Of a stretch of DNA of 64,000 bases, positions 1 through 8,282 are shown piece after piece. The notes under the pieces were generated by a model. That model was not told the origin of the DNA and did no database searches. It was given only the letters and a program-made list of their open reading frames with translations. The position numbers were made by a program, and so were the translations under genes. How positions within the stretch are numbered: position 1 is the stretch's first letter; every line of letters starts with the position of its first letter. The DNA is from Pedobacter sp. BMA. GTDB taxonomy: Bacteria; Bacteroidota; Bacteroidia; Sphingobacteriales; Sphingobacteriaceae. The stretch spans positions 248,001 to 312,000 of the forward strand of contig NZ_LECU01000007.1 in the NCBI RefSeq assembly GCF_001027745.1. Direction: 5' to 3'.

Positions 1-1327
1 AGTGCATATTCCCGATAGTGGGCTCTATTTACATTGCAGTCATCCGCTAAGCATCGTGGATGACAGAATTTCGTTCGTGATCTGCAAAGGGGAGTCTGGC
101 TGGGCTTACCTTGGTGCTGCCGAAGTTTTTACTGGTGAGGATATGTCAGTTTACCTTGATGAAACATTAAAAAACTGGGAAAAGGTTGAGGCATTGGTCA
201 ACTACCACGGACCTTATGAAAATGAGGTGCGTTATTCACTCCGGGCTTTACAACAAATGGTTTACGAACCCAGCGGCGGAATAGTTGCCGCAGCAACAAC
301 TGCTCTTCCAGAGGTAATTGGTGGCGCCCGGAATTATGATTACCGTTACGTATGGATGCGGGATGCGGCATTAATTACCTCATCGCTTACGCAGATTATC
401 ACTACGGGCGAGCTGGAAGAGAAATTCATCAGTTTCATATCGGGAGCGATGGAAAAAAATGAGGAAGATCATATTTCCTGTTTTTACAGCATTGACCAGA
501 ATAAACTATCTGCTGAAATCATAAAACTTCCGCTAAAAGGCTACTTCGACAGCCGTCCGGTGCAGATTGGCAATAGTGCAGCCACACAATACCAATTAGA
601 TGCCGAGGCAAACGTGCTGATTGCCTGTGGACTGATTTACAAAAAATTTAACCAAGTGACGCACTGGGACACTGTAAGCAAAATTGCTGACTTCATCTGC
701 AAAAACTGGCAACGGAAAGATAATGGTATATGGGAAGAGGAACAGGTACAACATTATACCTCAAGTAAGGCCTTTGCCGCACGCGGACTTGAATTGATTG
801 CACCCTACCAAACCGATCCGGTTAAAGCTGCCGAATGGCTCCATAATGCAGCTTTGATCCGCACCTTTATAGAAGAATACTGCAAAACAGCAGACGGGGC
901 ATATGCCGTACATGCCGGGTCAGAGAATGTTGACGTCACAGCCGCCTTATTTGCGCCTTTTGGAATCTATGAGGCACAAAGTGTCGCTATGGTGGCCACT
1001 ATCACACGCATAGAACGTGATTACTGTGAGCGTAACCTTTATCGCCGCCACCTTCTGGAATTCGATTCATCAAAGGAAGGTGCGTTTCTGGCGGGCAGTT
1101 GCTGGATGGCACACTATTATGCTTTGGCAGGAAATCTGGAAAAGTCAAAGCAGATTTTAGATGCCGTACTTGGTTTCAGCAATGACCTGGGCTTCTTTGC
1201 GGAAGAAGCTGATTTGAACACTACACAACTCCTGGGCAATTTTCCGCAGACCTTTGTGCATTCGTCTTTCATTTGCGCGGCAAATGGCTATAAACAAGCA
1301 TTAAGCGGTTTTGAAAGTATGGTATAA
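1..1327 (+). CDS. Glycoside hydrolase family 15 protein, 5' end cut by window edge
   Basis: This is the C-terminal 441 or more residues of a GH15 enzyme, an (alpha/alpha)6-barrel hydrolase. The family includes glucoamylases and bacterial/archaeal trehalases that release glucose from alpha-glucans or trehalose. Visible family signatures are the DYRYVWMRDA block near residue 115, a GIWEE stretch near 245 and HYTSSKAFAARG just after it, which together line the active site in GH15. Family members are usually about 600 residues, so roughly a quarter lies outside the window. The frame is open to base 2 and the GTG there need not be the start. It ends at a TAA followed by a strong terminator and is convergent with the next gene. 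Substrate (trehalose versus maltodextrin) cannot be decided from sequence; the alpha-amylase nearby makes alpha-glucan use plausible. Confidence 0.88.
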   Translation, partial: VHIPDSGLYLHCSHPLSIVDDRISFVICKGESGWAYLGAAEVFTGEDMSVYLDETLKNWEKVEALVNYHGPYENEVRYSLRALQQMVYEPSGGIVAAATTALPEVIGGARNYDYRYVWMRDAALITSSLTQIITTGELEEKFISFISGAMEKNEEDHISCFYSIDQNKLSAEIIKLPLKGYFDSRPVQIGNSAATQYQLDAEANVLIACGLIYKKFNQVTHWDTVSKIADFICKNWQRKDNGIWEEEQVQHYTSSKAFAARGLELIAPYQTDPVKAAEWLHNAALIRTFIEEYCKTADGAYAVHAGSENVDVTAALFAPFGIYEAQSVAMVATITRIERDYCERNLYRRHLLEFDSSKEGAFLAGSCWMAHYYALAGNLEKSKQILDAVLGFSNDLGFFAEEADLNTTQLLGNFPQTFVHSSFICAANGYKQALSGFESMV

Positions 1328-1363
1328 ATGATTTCAGACTACCCATCAGTTTACCCGTAAATA

Positions 1364-1395
1364 AAAAACGCCCCTTCAAATGAAGGGGCGTTTTT
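1364..1395. terminator. Bidirectional intrinsic terminator
   Basis: An 11-bp perfect stem (ACGCCCCTTCA with TGAAGGGGCGT around a 2-nt AA loop) is flanked by A-run and T-run on both sides. It can therefore end both the GH15 transcript and the convergent SDR transcript. Confidence 0.9.
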
Positions 1396-1406
1396 ATAGC
1401 TGGCGA

Positions 1407-2306
1407 TTATGGATGTCCGCTACCTCCGGCCGAACCATAAATCTGTCCGGTGGCATAACTGGCATTGCTGTCGGCCAGCTGCACATATATAGACGCGAGC
1501 TCGGCGGGCTGCCCCGGGCGACCAAGCGGCGTTTGTGCACCAAACTTCTCGATGGCATCCTGAGGTTGTCCGCCACTGGTTTGCAGAGGTGTCCACACTG
1601 GCCCTGGGGCCACCCCATTCACCCTGATCCCTTTAGGTCCGAGCTGTTTAGCCAGCGACTTCACGAAAGCCACATTTGCCGCCTTGGTTTGGGCGTAATC
1701 AAATAAATTTTCAGACGGATCATAAGCCTGTACTGAGCTGGTTGCAATGATTACCGCACCTTCAGGTAGTAAAGGCAAGGCAGCTTTGGTAATCCAGAAC
1801 GGTGCATAGACATTGGTTTTTAATGTCGTATCAAAATCTTCAGTAGTGATATCCAGCAGGGATTCAACCGCCTGCTGATGGCCGGCATTATTGACCAGAA
1901 TATCAATACCCCCAAGTTTTTCGGCCGCCTGTTCTACCAGCAATGTACAAAATGATTCGATGGTAATGTCGCCGGGAATGCCATATCCTTTTCTTCCTGC
2001 AGCCTCAATTAAGGCCAGCACTTCGTCGGCATCTGATTGTTCCTGGGGCAGATAGTTGATTACCACGTCTGCACCTTCCCTTGCATAAGCTATTGCCGCA
2101 GCTCTTCCTATTCCGGAGTCCCCTCCGGTTATTAATGCTTTTCTTCCCAGTAAACGGCCTGAACCGACATAACTCTGCTCCCCATGGTCGGGGATTGGTT
2201 CCATTTTAGAAGCCAGTCCGGGCACATTCTGAGGCTGACGTGGAAAAGGGGGAACGGGATACTTCTTGTTTGGATTTTCTAATGTTTTTCGCTGTTGTTC
2301 AATCAT
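1407..2306 (-). CDS. SDR family oxidoreductase, YghA/general-stress type with N-terminal extension
   Basis: A 299-residue short-chain dehydrogenase/reductase of the extended-tail group typified by E. coli YghA (an NADP-dependent aldehyde reductase) and Bacillus general stress protein 39. About 50 Pro-rich residues precede the Rossmann fold. The cofactor motif TGGDSGIG lies near residue 60, NNAG near 141, the catalytic Ser in ATSSVQAY near 190, and the YxxxK motif is YAQTK near 204. All catalytic residues are present. It is transcribed alone, convergent with the GH15 gene and divergent from the alpha-amylase. Relatives tend to be stress-inducible. The true substrate is not visible in the sequence. 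Confidence 0.85.
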   Translation of the reverse strand: MIEQQRKTLENPNKKYPVPPFPRQPQNVPGLASKMEPIPDHGEQSYVGSGRLLGRKALITGGDSGIGRAAAIAYAREGADVVINYLPQEQSDADEVLALIEAAGRKGYGIPGDITIESFCTLLVEQAAEKLGGIDILVNNAGHQQAVESLLDITTEDFDTTLKTNVYAPFWITKAALPLLPEGAVIIATSSVQAYDPSENLFDYAQTKAANVAFVKSLAKQLGPKGIRVNGVAPGPVWTPLQTSGGQPQDAIEKFGAQTPLGRPGQPAELASIYVQLADSNASYATGQIYGSAGGSGHP

Positions 2307-2562
2307 AGGTATAAAATTATGGCCACAAAGGTCGGCTACTGATCACCTGGCCGTGGTGATCAATCCGTACATCAGGGTTAAATTACCCCGTATGATTTCA
2401 ACAGCACTAAACGCTGATTTGTTCAGAAAATCTGACACCTTTGCGTTTTTAACAATTTTTACCGCAAAAAAGTACCGCTATCGTTGTTCATCTTTGAAAC
2501 GCGAAAACTATTTCTGGCTGTTGTGGTTGTATGGTCTGTTAAACATGGCTTAAAACACAATA

Positions 2563-4047
2563 ATGGAAAACTTTACTATGCTTCAATATTTTCAATGGTA
2601 TTACCCCGCAGACGGGAGCCTTTGGAAGAAAATGGAACGGGAGGCTGAAGAACTTAAGACTTTTGGAATCGATACACTTTGGTTACCTCCAGCACACAAA
2701 GGCATGGATGGCGGCGTATCAACCGGTTATGATGTGTATGATCATTACGACCTTGGTGAGTTTAACCAGAAAGGGAGTGTAGCGACGAAATACGGCACCA
2801 GGGAAGAATTGCTGCGCGCAGTAAAAGCCGGACAAGCTGCAGGCTTACAGGTTTATATGGATATTGTACTGAACCACCTCGGCGGTGGTGATGAAACCGA
2901 AACCATCACGGTAAGAAAGGTGAACCCGGAAAACCGTAACGAATTTACCTCCGAACCCTTTGAGATAGAAGCTTACACAAAATTTACTTTCCCTGGCCGC
3001 GAGGGAAAATATTCACCTTTTCAGTGGGATTTTCAGTGCTTTACTGGTGTTGATTACGACGAAAAAACTGGAGAATCAGCAATATACAGCATACAGAATC
3101 AGTATGGTGAAGGCTGGCAGGATGTTCTGGATACGGAAAACGGAAATTACGATTACCTGATGCTATCGGATATAGACTTCAGGAACCCCAGTGTAGTGGA
3201 AGAGCTTAAACGTTGGGGAGAGTGGTTTCATGAAACAGTGGGTTTCGATGGCTTCAGGCTTGATGCCATTAAACATATGCCGGCAACATTTTATAATGAA
3301 TGGCTTGATCATATGAGATCAGTTACCGGAAAGGAACTTTTTACCGTTGGTGAATATTGGTCGCCGGGAAAACTTGATGATATGTTGCGTTATATTGACG
3401 CCACAGAAGGCCGGATGTCTTTGTTTGATGCCTGCCTTCAGGCGAACTTCTCGAATGCTTCCAAGCAGGGAAATGAATTTGATCTTGCAACGATATTTTC
3501 AGGGACGCTGGTTGAGGCCAGACCTGAACTTGCGGTTACACTAGTAGAAAATCACGACACACAACCTTTACAATCCCTGGAGCAAACAGTCGACCTATGG
3601 TTTCGTCCCCTGGCCTACGCCATGATCCTATTGAGGGCTACAGGATATCCCTGCATTTTTTATCCTGATCTTTATGGGGCAAAATACAGTGATGAGGGGA
3701 ATGATGGTGAAAAACATGAAGTAACGCTGGAAGCGATTCCACAAATTCAAACGCTCCTGGGGCTTAGAAAAAACAATGTTTATGGCACCCAACGTGATTA
3801 TTTCGACCATCCTAATTGTATTGGCTGGACTGTAGATGGTGATGCTGACAGACCGGGTTCAGGTATTGCGGTCATCATCTCCAACGGTGATGCCGGATTT
3901 AAAGATATGGAAATGGGAAAAGAATTCGCAGGGCGGGTATTTCGTGACAGGCTAGGTAATATAGAACAGGAAGTGGTTATCAATGAGGATGGCTGGGGAA
4001 CATTCCACTGCAACGGTGGAGGGGTTTCGGCCTATACTGCTGATTAG
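2563..4047 (+). CDS. Cytoplasmic alpha-amylase, GH13 subfamily 5 type
   Basis: A 494-residue GH13 endo-alpha-1,4-glucanase without a signal peptide, so probably cytoplasmic like E. coli AmyA. It opens with the MLQYFQWYYPADG segment typical of the liquefying-amylase subfamily. The conserved regions appear in order: DIVLNH (about residue 101), GFDGFRLDAIKH with the nucleophile Asp (about 226), VGEYW with the acid/base Glu (about 262) and VENHDTQP with the transition-state Asp (about 328). Length matches the family. It would cut internal maltodextrins or glycogen, complementing the neighbouring GH15 exo-enzyme, although they are separate transcripts. The ATG follows about 250 bases of non-coding DNA in which I saw no convincing Bacteroidota promoter. 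Confidence 0.93.
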   Translation: MENFTMLQYFQWYYPADGSLWKKMEREAEELKTFGIDTLWLPPAHKGMDGGVSTGYDVYDHYDLGEFNQKGSVATKYGTREELLRAVKAGQAAGLQVYMDIVLNHLGGGDETETITVRKVNPENRNEFTSEPFEIEAYTKFTFPGREGKYSPFQWDFQCFTGVDYDEKTGESAIYSIQNQYGEGWQDVLDTENGNYDYLMLSDIDFRNPSVVEELKRWGEWFHETVGFDGFRLDAIKHMPATFYNEWLDHMRSVTGKELFTVGEYWSPGKLDDMLRYIDATEGRMSLFDACLQANFSNASKQGNEFDLATIFSGTLVEARPELAVTLVENHDTQPLQSLEQTVDLWFRPLAYAMILLRATGYPCIFYPDLYGAKYSDEGNDGEKHEVTLEAIPQIQTLLGLRKNNVYGTQRDYFDHPNCIGWTVDGDADRPGSGIAVIISNGDAGFKDMEMGKEFAGRVFRDRLGNIEQEVVINEDGWGTFHCNGGGVSAYTAD

Positions 4048-4059
4048 CGCAGATATTAA

Positions 4060-4108
4060 AAAAAATAAAGCGGTTGCAGCCAATGATTTATAGGTTTGCA
4101 ACCGCTTT
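4060..4108 (-). terminator. Intrinsic terminator of the exporter operon
   Basis: A 12-bp stem AAAGCGGTTGCA/TGCAACCGCTTT (4067-4078 with 4097-4108). On the minus strand it is followed by about eight U residues, placing it 60 bases beyond the stop of the C39 exporter. On the plus strand the T-run is poor, so it mainly serves the minus-strand operon. Confidence 0.8.
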
Positions 4109-4168
4109 AGGTTTTACCTGGGTTTGTTACCACGTGATAAAAATTAACAAGCCATAACAGCTTTACTA

Positions 4169-6388
4169 CTAAGCCTGTTCCAGCAATGGAAATTGCTTTC
4201 TCCACATTTCCATATAAGCACCTTTCTTTTTTAGCAATGCCTGATGGGTACCTTCCTCAAGAAGTTCTCCGCGCTTGAGTACTGCAATATTATCGGCATT
4301 CACCACCGTACTTAAACGATGGGCAATTAAGATAATGGTTTTGCCCGCTTCGCGCAGTAGCGATACAGCGTGATGAATGTACTCTTCGGAAGTAGAATCA
4401 AGAGAGGATGTTGCTTCATCCAGGATTAATATTTCAGGTTCCCTGTACAATGCCCTGGCAATAGCCAAGCGCTGACGTTGTCCACCAGAAAGGTTTGTGG
4501 CATTTTCTCCCAGATATGTTTCAAACCCCTGCGGCAGATGTTCAATGAAATCGAGAATATGCAGCTGTCCGCAGATGCGGATGATTTTTTTCATATCAGG
4601 TTCCATATCGCCGATGGCGATGTTTTCGATTACATTTCCGGCAAAAAGGTGCACATCTTGCGGCACTACTGCCACCAGTTTCCTAAGGCTAACGTTAGTG
4701 AGGTAATTGATATCATATTCCCCGATCATGATGTGACCCGATTGCAATGGATAGATATTTTGCAGTAGCGAAAGCAGCGTGGTTTTTCCGGAGCCACTTT
4801 CTCCAACAACGGCTGTGATTTTACCTTTAGGAACCTTTAAACTGAAATCTTCAAATACAGTAACGCGTGTACCATATCTGAAATTTACATTCCTGAATTC
4901 AATGTCGCCAATCATATCAGGGGTGAGCTCCGTACGGTTCTCAGTTTTTTCTCTCTCCAGATCCATGATTTCAAAGAGGCGGTCGGCGGCAATCCGGGCA
5001 TCCTGGAATACTTTATTCATGCCGATAAGGCCAATTACAGGGCCTGTAAAATAGCCAATAATGGCGTAAAATGAAAGGAGTTCACCTGGAGTAATCAAAT
5101 TTTGCAGCACAAAGCTGGCACCTGCCCACAACAAAATGACAGCAAAAATACTGGATACAAAACTACTGGCATTGCCCACCAGCAATGAGTTGGTCCCTGA
5201 AGTGTAAACGGTTTTCAGCAACTCAATAAAACGGATCTCTGTTTTGAGATTAGCAAAGTTTTCCAGCCCGAATCTTTTGATGGTACTCACTGAGTTTACT
5301 GATTCTACCAGCTGATTTTCCAGATCTGCGGTCTTCTCCATCAGTTTGCGCTGTGTACTACGGTTTAACCTGTTCGATATATAATATATGATGGCATACA
5401 GTGGGATAACAGTAAGCATAATCAGGGCGAGTTTCCAGTAGTAGGTAAACATCAGGGCAAAAGAAAAAATAAGGATAAATACATTTACCGCAAATCCAAT
5501 CAGCACATCGTTGATGAAGGCCCTGATTTTAACAGCGTCATTCATCCTGGAAATAATCTCCCCCACCCTCATGGTGTCGAAAAACTGCTGGGGCAGATTG
5601 AGCAGGTGTTTGTAGTAACCCAATATCAGCCGGGCATCTATTTGCTGACCGGTTTTTATGGTCAGTAGTGTTTTGGCATAATTGATAAAAATCTGCAGTA
5701 AAATGATGATGATCATCACTGTTCCCATGAGATTAAGCAAATTGGTATTTCCTTCAGGCAATACATTATCTACAATTTTTTGAAGAAAAATTGAAGTTGA
5801 TAAACCCAGAATAGTATAAAATATTGCACCAATGAGTACCTGAATCAGCACAGAGCGGTGGGGCATCAGGAGGTATAAAAATCTTTTTTCGAGCGAGATT
5901 CGTTCCGTTCCGGCAGTAAAATCATCACCGGGCAATAACATCACCAATACCCCGCTCCACTGACGGCGAAAGTCGTCGTGCGATATCCGCAGCATCTCAC
6001 CAAAAGCAGGATCCATTATCTCAATATAATCTGAATGGATGCCATAAATAACTACATAATGATGAATGTTATTTTGCACCACATGCGCAATTACGGGAAG
6101 GGGAATGCTGAACAGATTTTCATAACCGGCCTTCACCCCTTTTGCAGAAAAACCCAGCCGGGAGGCAGCTTCAATCAAGCCCAACACATTTGTTCCTTTT
6201 TTATCGGTAGAGGCATACTGCCTGATCCGGGCAATAGGAAGATCGAGTCCATAATGAATACTGATGGAAGCCAGGCATGCGGCACCACAATCGGTTACAT
6301 CATGTTGTTTCACTAACGTTCTTGCAGGCTTTTTGCCAGATGATAGTCTTCCAAATAATCGGCTAAACAAGTTGCGCTTCTTTGTCAT
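4169..6388 (-). CDS. Peptidase C39-containing ABC exporter for a double-glycine-leader peptide
   Basis: A 739-residue PCAT-type transporter that cuts a GG leader and pumps out the mature peptide. Order: C39 cysteine peptidase (about residues 20-150; active-site Cys in QHDVTDCG near 34, His in HHYVVIYG near 100, Asp in MDPAFG just after), a six-helix ABC membrane domain (about 175-460), and an ATPase domain with GESGSGKTT (Walker A), LSGGQRQR (signature) and LILDEATSSLD (Walker B). I chose the ATG at 6388 because it overlaps the HlyD stop as ATGA. An upstream in-frame start would add 18 residues inside the adaptor gene. It is translationally coupled to the adaptor and lies downstream of the 77-aa GG peptide, its probable substrate. 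Confidence 0.95.
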   Translation of the reverse strand: MTKKRNLFSRLFGRLSSGKKPARTLVKQHDVTDCGAACLASISIHYGLDLPIARIRQYASTDKKGTNVLGLIEAASRLGFSAKGVKAGYENLFSIPLPVIAHVVQNNIHHYVVIYGIHSDYIEIMDPAFGEMLRISHDDFRRQWSGVLVMLLPGDDFTAGTERISLEKRFLYLLMPHRSVLIQVLIGAIFYTILGLSTSIFLQKIVDNVLPEGNTNLLNLMGTVMIIIILLQIFINYAKTLLTIKTGQQIDARLILGYYKHLLNLPQQFFDTMRVGEIISRMNDAVKIRAFINDVLIGFAVNVFILIFSFALMFTYYWKLALIMLTVIPLYAIIYYISNRLNRSTQRKLMEKTADLENQLVESVNSVSTIKRFGLENFANLKTEIRFIELLKTVYTSGTNSLLVGNASSFVSSIFAVILLWAGASFVLQNLITPGELLSFYAIIGYFTGPVIGLIGMNKVFQDARIAADRLFEIMDLEREKTENRTELTPDMIGDIEFRNVNFRYGTRVTVFEDFSLKVPKGKITAVVGESGSGKTTLLSLLQNIYPLQSGHIMIGEYDINYLTNVSLRKLVAVVPQDVHLFAGNVIENIAIGDMEPDMKKIIRICGQLHILDFIEHLPQGFETYLGENATNLSGGQRQRLAIARALYREPEILILDEATSSLDSTSEEYIHHAVSLLREAGKTIILIAHRLSTVVNADNIAVLKRGELLEEGTHQALLKKKGAYMEMWRKQFPLLEQA

Positions 6389-7590
6389 AATTTGCTGATG
6401 GTAGTTTCCTGAGCTCCGCGTATCACATTTGGGTTGAGCCAATCGTCGGCTTTATCATATAATAATTGAAACAATGTTCTGCGGGTAACAAAAAATCTGG
6501 CCTGTAAAGTCATTCCCTTTTTGATTTTACCTACATAGCCATTTTTAAGATGGAGGCTGTTTTTATCGAGCAGGCAGCGAACCTTAAAAAAGGGTTGTGT
6601 ACCACTTTGCATAAAGATGTCACTGGATATGGATACAATCTTTCCGGTGGCCATTCCCCATTCATTATAATTATAGGCATCGATCTGAAAGCGGGCTTTT
6701 GTGCCGATTTTAAGGAGGCCAATATCTTTTGGTGCCACATAGGTTTCGGCAATAAGACCTGAGTCTGGTGATATTTCTCCGAGGATTTCGTTGGCAGAAA
6801 TGGAGCTACCCGGCTGTATCCCTTTCAATTCCTGCACAGTACCTGTTAAGGGTGCCTTTATGGTGTAGTATTCCTTTTCCTCATTATATTGTTTATCCTT
6901 AGTATTTAGCTGTTGATTCTGAATGTTCAACTGGTTTAATTCTGTTTGCCATTTACTTCCCTGATCCTCCCCAATGAGCGACAATTCATTAAAAACATTG
7001 TCTTTTTTCAACTTTACCTCATCATATTCCAGTGCAGACACCGCCCTTTTTTTATAAAGATAAGCGTATCGCTCATAGTTTTTCAGCGCAAGCTGGTAAC
7101 GTGCCTTTGCTTCGGTTACCCTTTGCATAAAAAAACTATATTGTTGTCCGTAAACTCCTGATTTTAACGGCAGTTTTTTTGACCAGTCATTTCTGCGGTA
7201 GGCATTAATCAGTAAACCAAGGTCATGAAGCTGATCTGCGACATCCGTTTGCTGAAATTGATTGAGGGCATCCTGACTTTCAATATTCTCTTTCCTGATG
7301 GTAAGCAACACCTGCCCTGCTTTGACATGCATATTCTCTTTAATGTAAAGTGAGTCGATGCGCCCGGAAATCAGAGGTTTAATCTCATTGCGTTCTGCTG
7401 TTGGCCTGAACAATCCTGCACTTTTAACGTTTACATCTACCCTGATGAGGAACATGGCTACTAATGCGACTACTAACACCACCAGCAATACCTGATAAAT
7501 GATTTTAGTGGCTGAGTGATGCGAATGAAAATGATATTCGGCCGTATTCTCGATAACTTCTTTCGGAAAAATGTATTTGTCGCTGTCCAT
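6385..7590 (-). CDS. HlyD-family periplasmic adaptor of the peptide exporter
   Basis: A 401-residue membrane-fusion protein: a short cytoplasmic N-terminus, one membrane segment at about residues 31-51, a lipoyl/barrel half (IKPLISGRIDSLYI), a long coiled-coil hairpin (about 115-235), then the second barrel half (KAPLTGTVQEL) and C-terminal beta domain. It would bridge the C39 ABC exporter to an outer-membrane channel. No TolC gene is in this cassette, so a TolC elsewhere must be recruited. The nearest one in the window is at 29478 with a different adaptor. The gene starts 27 bases after a strong palindromic hairpin and ends with the ATGA overlap into the exporter gene. Confidence 0.92.
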   Translation of the reverse strand: MDSDKYIFPKEVIENTAEYHFHSHHSATKIIYQVLLVVLVVALVAMFLIRVDVNVKSAGLFRPTAERNEIKPLISGRIDSLYIKENMHVKAGQVLLTIRKENIESQDALNQFQQTDVADQLHDLGLLINAYRRNDWSKKLPLKSGVYGQQYSFFMQRVTEAKARYQLALKNYERYAYLYKKRAVSALEYDEVKLKKDNVFNELSLIGEDQGSKWQTELNQLNIQNQQLNTKDKQYNEEKEYYTIKAPLTGTVQELKGIQPGSSISANEILGEISPDSGLIAETYVAPKDIGLLKIGTKARFQIDAYNYNEWGMATGKIVSISSDIFMQSGTQPFFKVRCLLDKNSLHLKNGYVGKIKKGMTLQARFFVTRRTLFQLLYDKADDWLNPNVIRGAQETTISKL

Positions 7591-7616
7591 ATCTTGAAAT
7601 ATATACGCAAACAGAC

Positions 7617-7643
7617 TTTTTTGGTTTTTGAAAAACCAAAAAA
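7617..7643 (-). other. 13-bp perfect hairpin in the leader of the exporter genes
   Basis: TTTTTTGGTTTTT and AAAAACCAAAAAA form a perfect inverted repeat around a single G. On the minus strand it sits just before the HlyD start and directly after the terminator-like hairpin at 7659-7686. It could stabilise the exporter mRNA, act as a second termination point, or mask the ribosome entry region. Confidence 0.6.
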
Positions 7644-7658
7644 GGACTGTTTTAAACT

Positions 7659-7686
7659 AAAAAGTCCCGCATTCGCGGGACTTTTT
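7659..7686 (-). terminator. Terminator between the GG-peptide gene and its exporter genes
   Basis: A 12-bp stem AAAAAGTCCCGC/GCGGGACTTTTT with a 4-nt loop and a terminal U-run, 26 bases downstream of the peptide stop. If partly leaky it would give far more peptide mRNA than exporter mRNA, a common arrangement for secreted small peptides. It is symmetric and could also stop plus-strand transcription. Confidence 0.85.
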
Positions 7687-7711
7687 AATAATCGGAATTT
7701 TTAAATTCAAA

Positions 7712-7945
7712 TTAGCTGGTTAAGCTTTGAAATAAACCTTCTAAGCTTCCACCGATGTTATTTCCTAAAGAGAACGAGGTTTTACTCGATTCATCTCCAT
7801 CAGTGGTTTCATTTGAGAATGATAATAAATTACCAATTCCCAGTGAGCCACCTAATCCACCTGCATTGGATGAATCATTGCCACCTAATAAACCACCACC
7901 GTTGATTTCTTTCATTTCGTTTAAATTTAACTCTTGAAGTTTCAT
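7712..7945 (-). CDS. Double-glycine-leader secreted peptide precursor (bacteriocin-like or signal peptide)
   Basis: A 77-residue precursor. The first 17 residues, MKLQELNLNEMKEINGG, are a textbook GG leader: hydrophobic Leu/Met/Ile at the expected spacing, acidic Glu, and Gly-Gly at -2/-1. Cleavage by the adjacent C39 peptidase would release a roughly 60-residue, Gly/Ser/Asn/Leu-rich, Cys-free, acidic peptide with repeated LGG/GGSL steps. A second GG at residues 21-22 is an alternative cut site. No modifying enzyme or obvious immunity protein is next to it. It precedes adaptor and exporter on the same strand. Antibacterial activity, signalling or surface roles are all possible; none is shown by sequence. 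Confidence 0.85.
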   Translation of the reverse strand: MKLQELNLNEMKEINGGGLLGGNDSSNAGGLGGSLGIGNLLSFSNETTDGDESSKTSFSLGNNIGGSLEGLFQSLTS

Positions 7946-7974
7946 AACGTTCTAATTTTAATAATGCCTACTCT

Positions 7975-8110
7975 GTTTGAGGTTTTCGGCTACTCCTTTT
8001 ATTTAACCACCACTTGCGCAGTGTTATTATAGAAACGAGGTTAAGGGCGATTAAGTTTTTTACTTTTGTCCTTTAAGGAGTACTCAAACGAATAAATTAA
8101 ACTTTTGAGT
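7975..8110. promoter_or_regulatory. Intergenic region (7946-8282) with interrupted inverted repeat
   Basis: The 337-base divergent region between the GG-peptide and Crp-type genes holds an inverted repeat. GTTTGAG (7975-7981) plus TACTCCTT (7991-7998) match, after a 9-nt insertion, the reverse complement of AAGGAGTACTCAAAC (8075-8089). The ACTCAAA of the right arm can instead pair with TTTGAGT at 8104-8110, giving two mutually exclusive structures. The rest of the region shows nothing I recognise. Confidence 0.45.
8061..8068 (+). promoter_or_regulatory. Candidate -7 box for the Crp/Fnr-type gene
   Basis: TACTTTTG fits the Bacteroidota -7 consensus TAnnTTTG. No clear TTTG lies at the expected upstream distance. 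It would place the transcript start next to the right arm of the inverted repeat at 8075, with a long leader of about 200 nt before the ATG at 8283. Confidence 0.35.
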
Positions 8111-8282
8111 TGTGTCCTCAATTATACTAAGAAGCCTGCTAAACCGTTTTAACGCGTGCGTACACAATTCAGCTATATGTTGGATTATCAATCAGAAAAG
8201 TTACCATAGAAGACAGGCATACGCACAACCTCAGGTTTTACCGGCATCATTTGTGCCAAGAATAATTAATCAAACACCTGTC

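Noticed and set aside
2418..2443. TTTG plus CACCTTTG as a promoter for the alpha-amylase
   Set aside because: Spacing between the elements is only 14 bases and the -7 box is imperfect.
2266..2553. 95-codon plus-strand frame before the alpha-amylase
   Set aside because: It starts inside the SDR gene on the opposite strand and its residues show no protein-like pattern; treated as non-coding.
7755..7937. Plus-strand frame opposite the GG-peptide gene
   Set aside because: It is the antisense shadow of the leader peptide; the minus-strand frame has the recognisable GG leader and exporter context.
8112..8282. GTG-started 57-residue N-terminal extension of the Crp-type regulator
   Set aside because: The residues are unlike the family and overlap the hairpin region; the ATG at 8283 gives the usual length.
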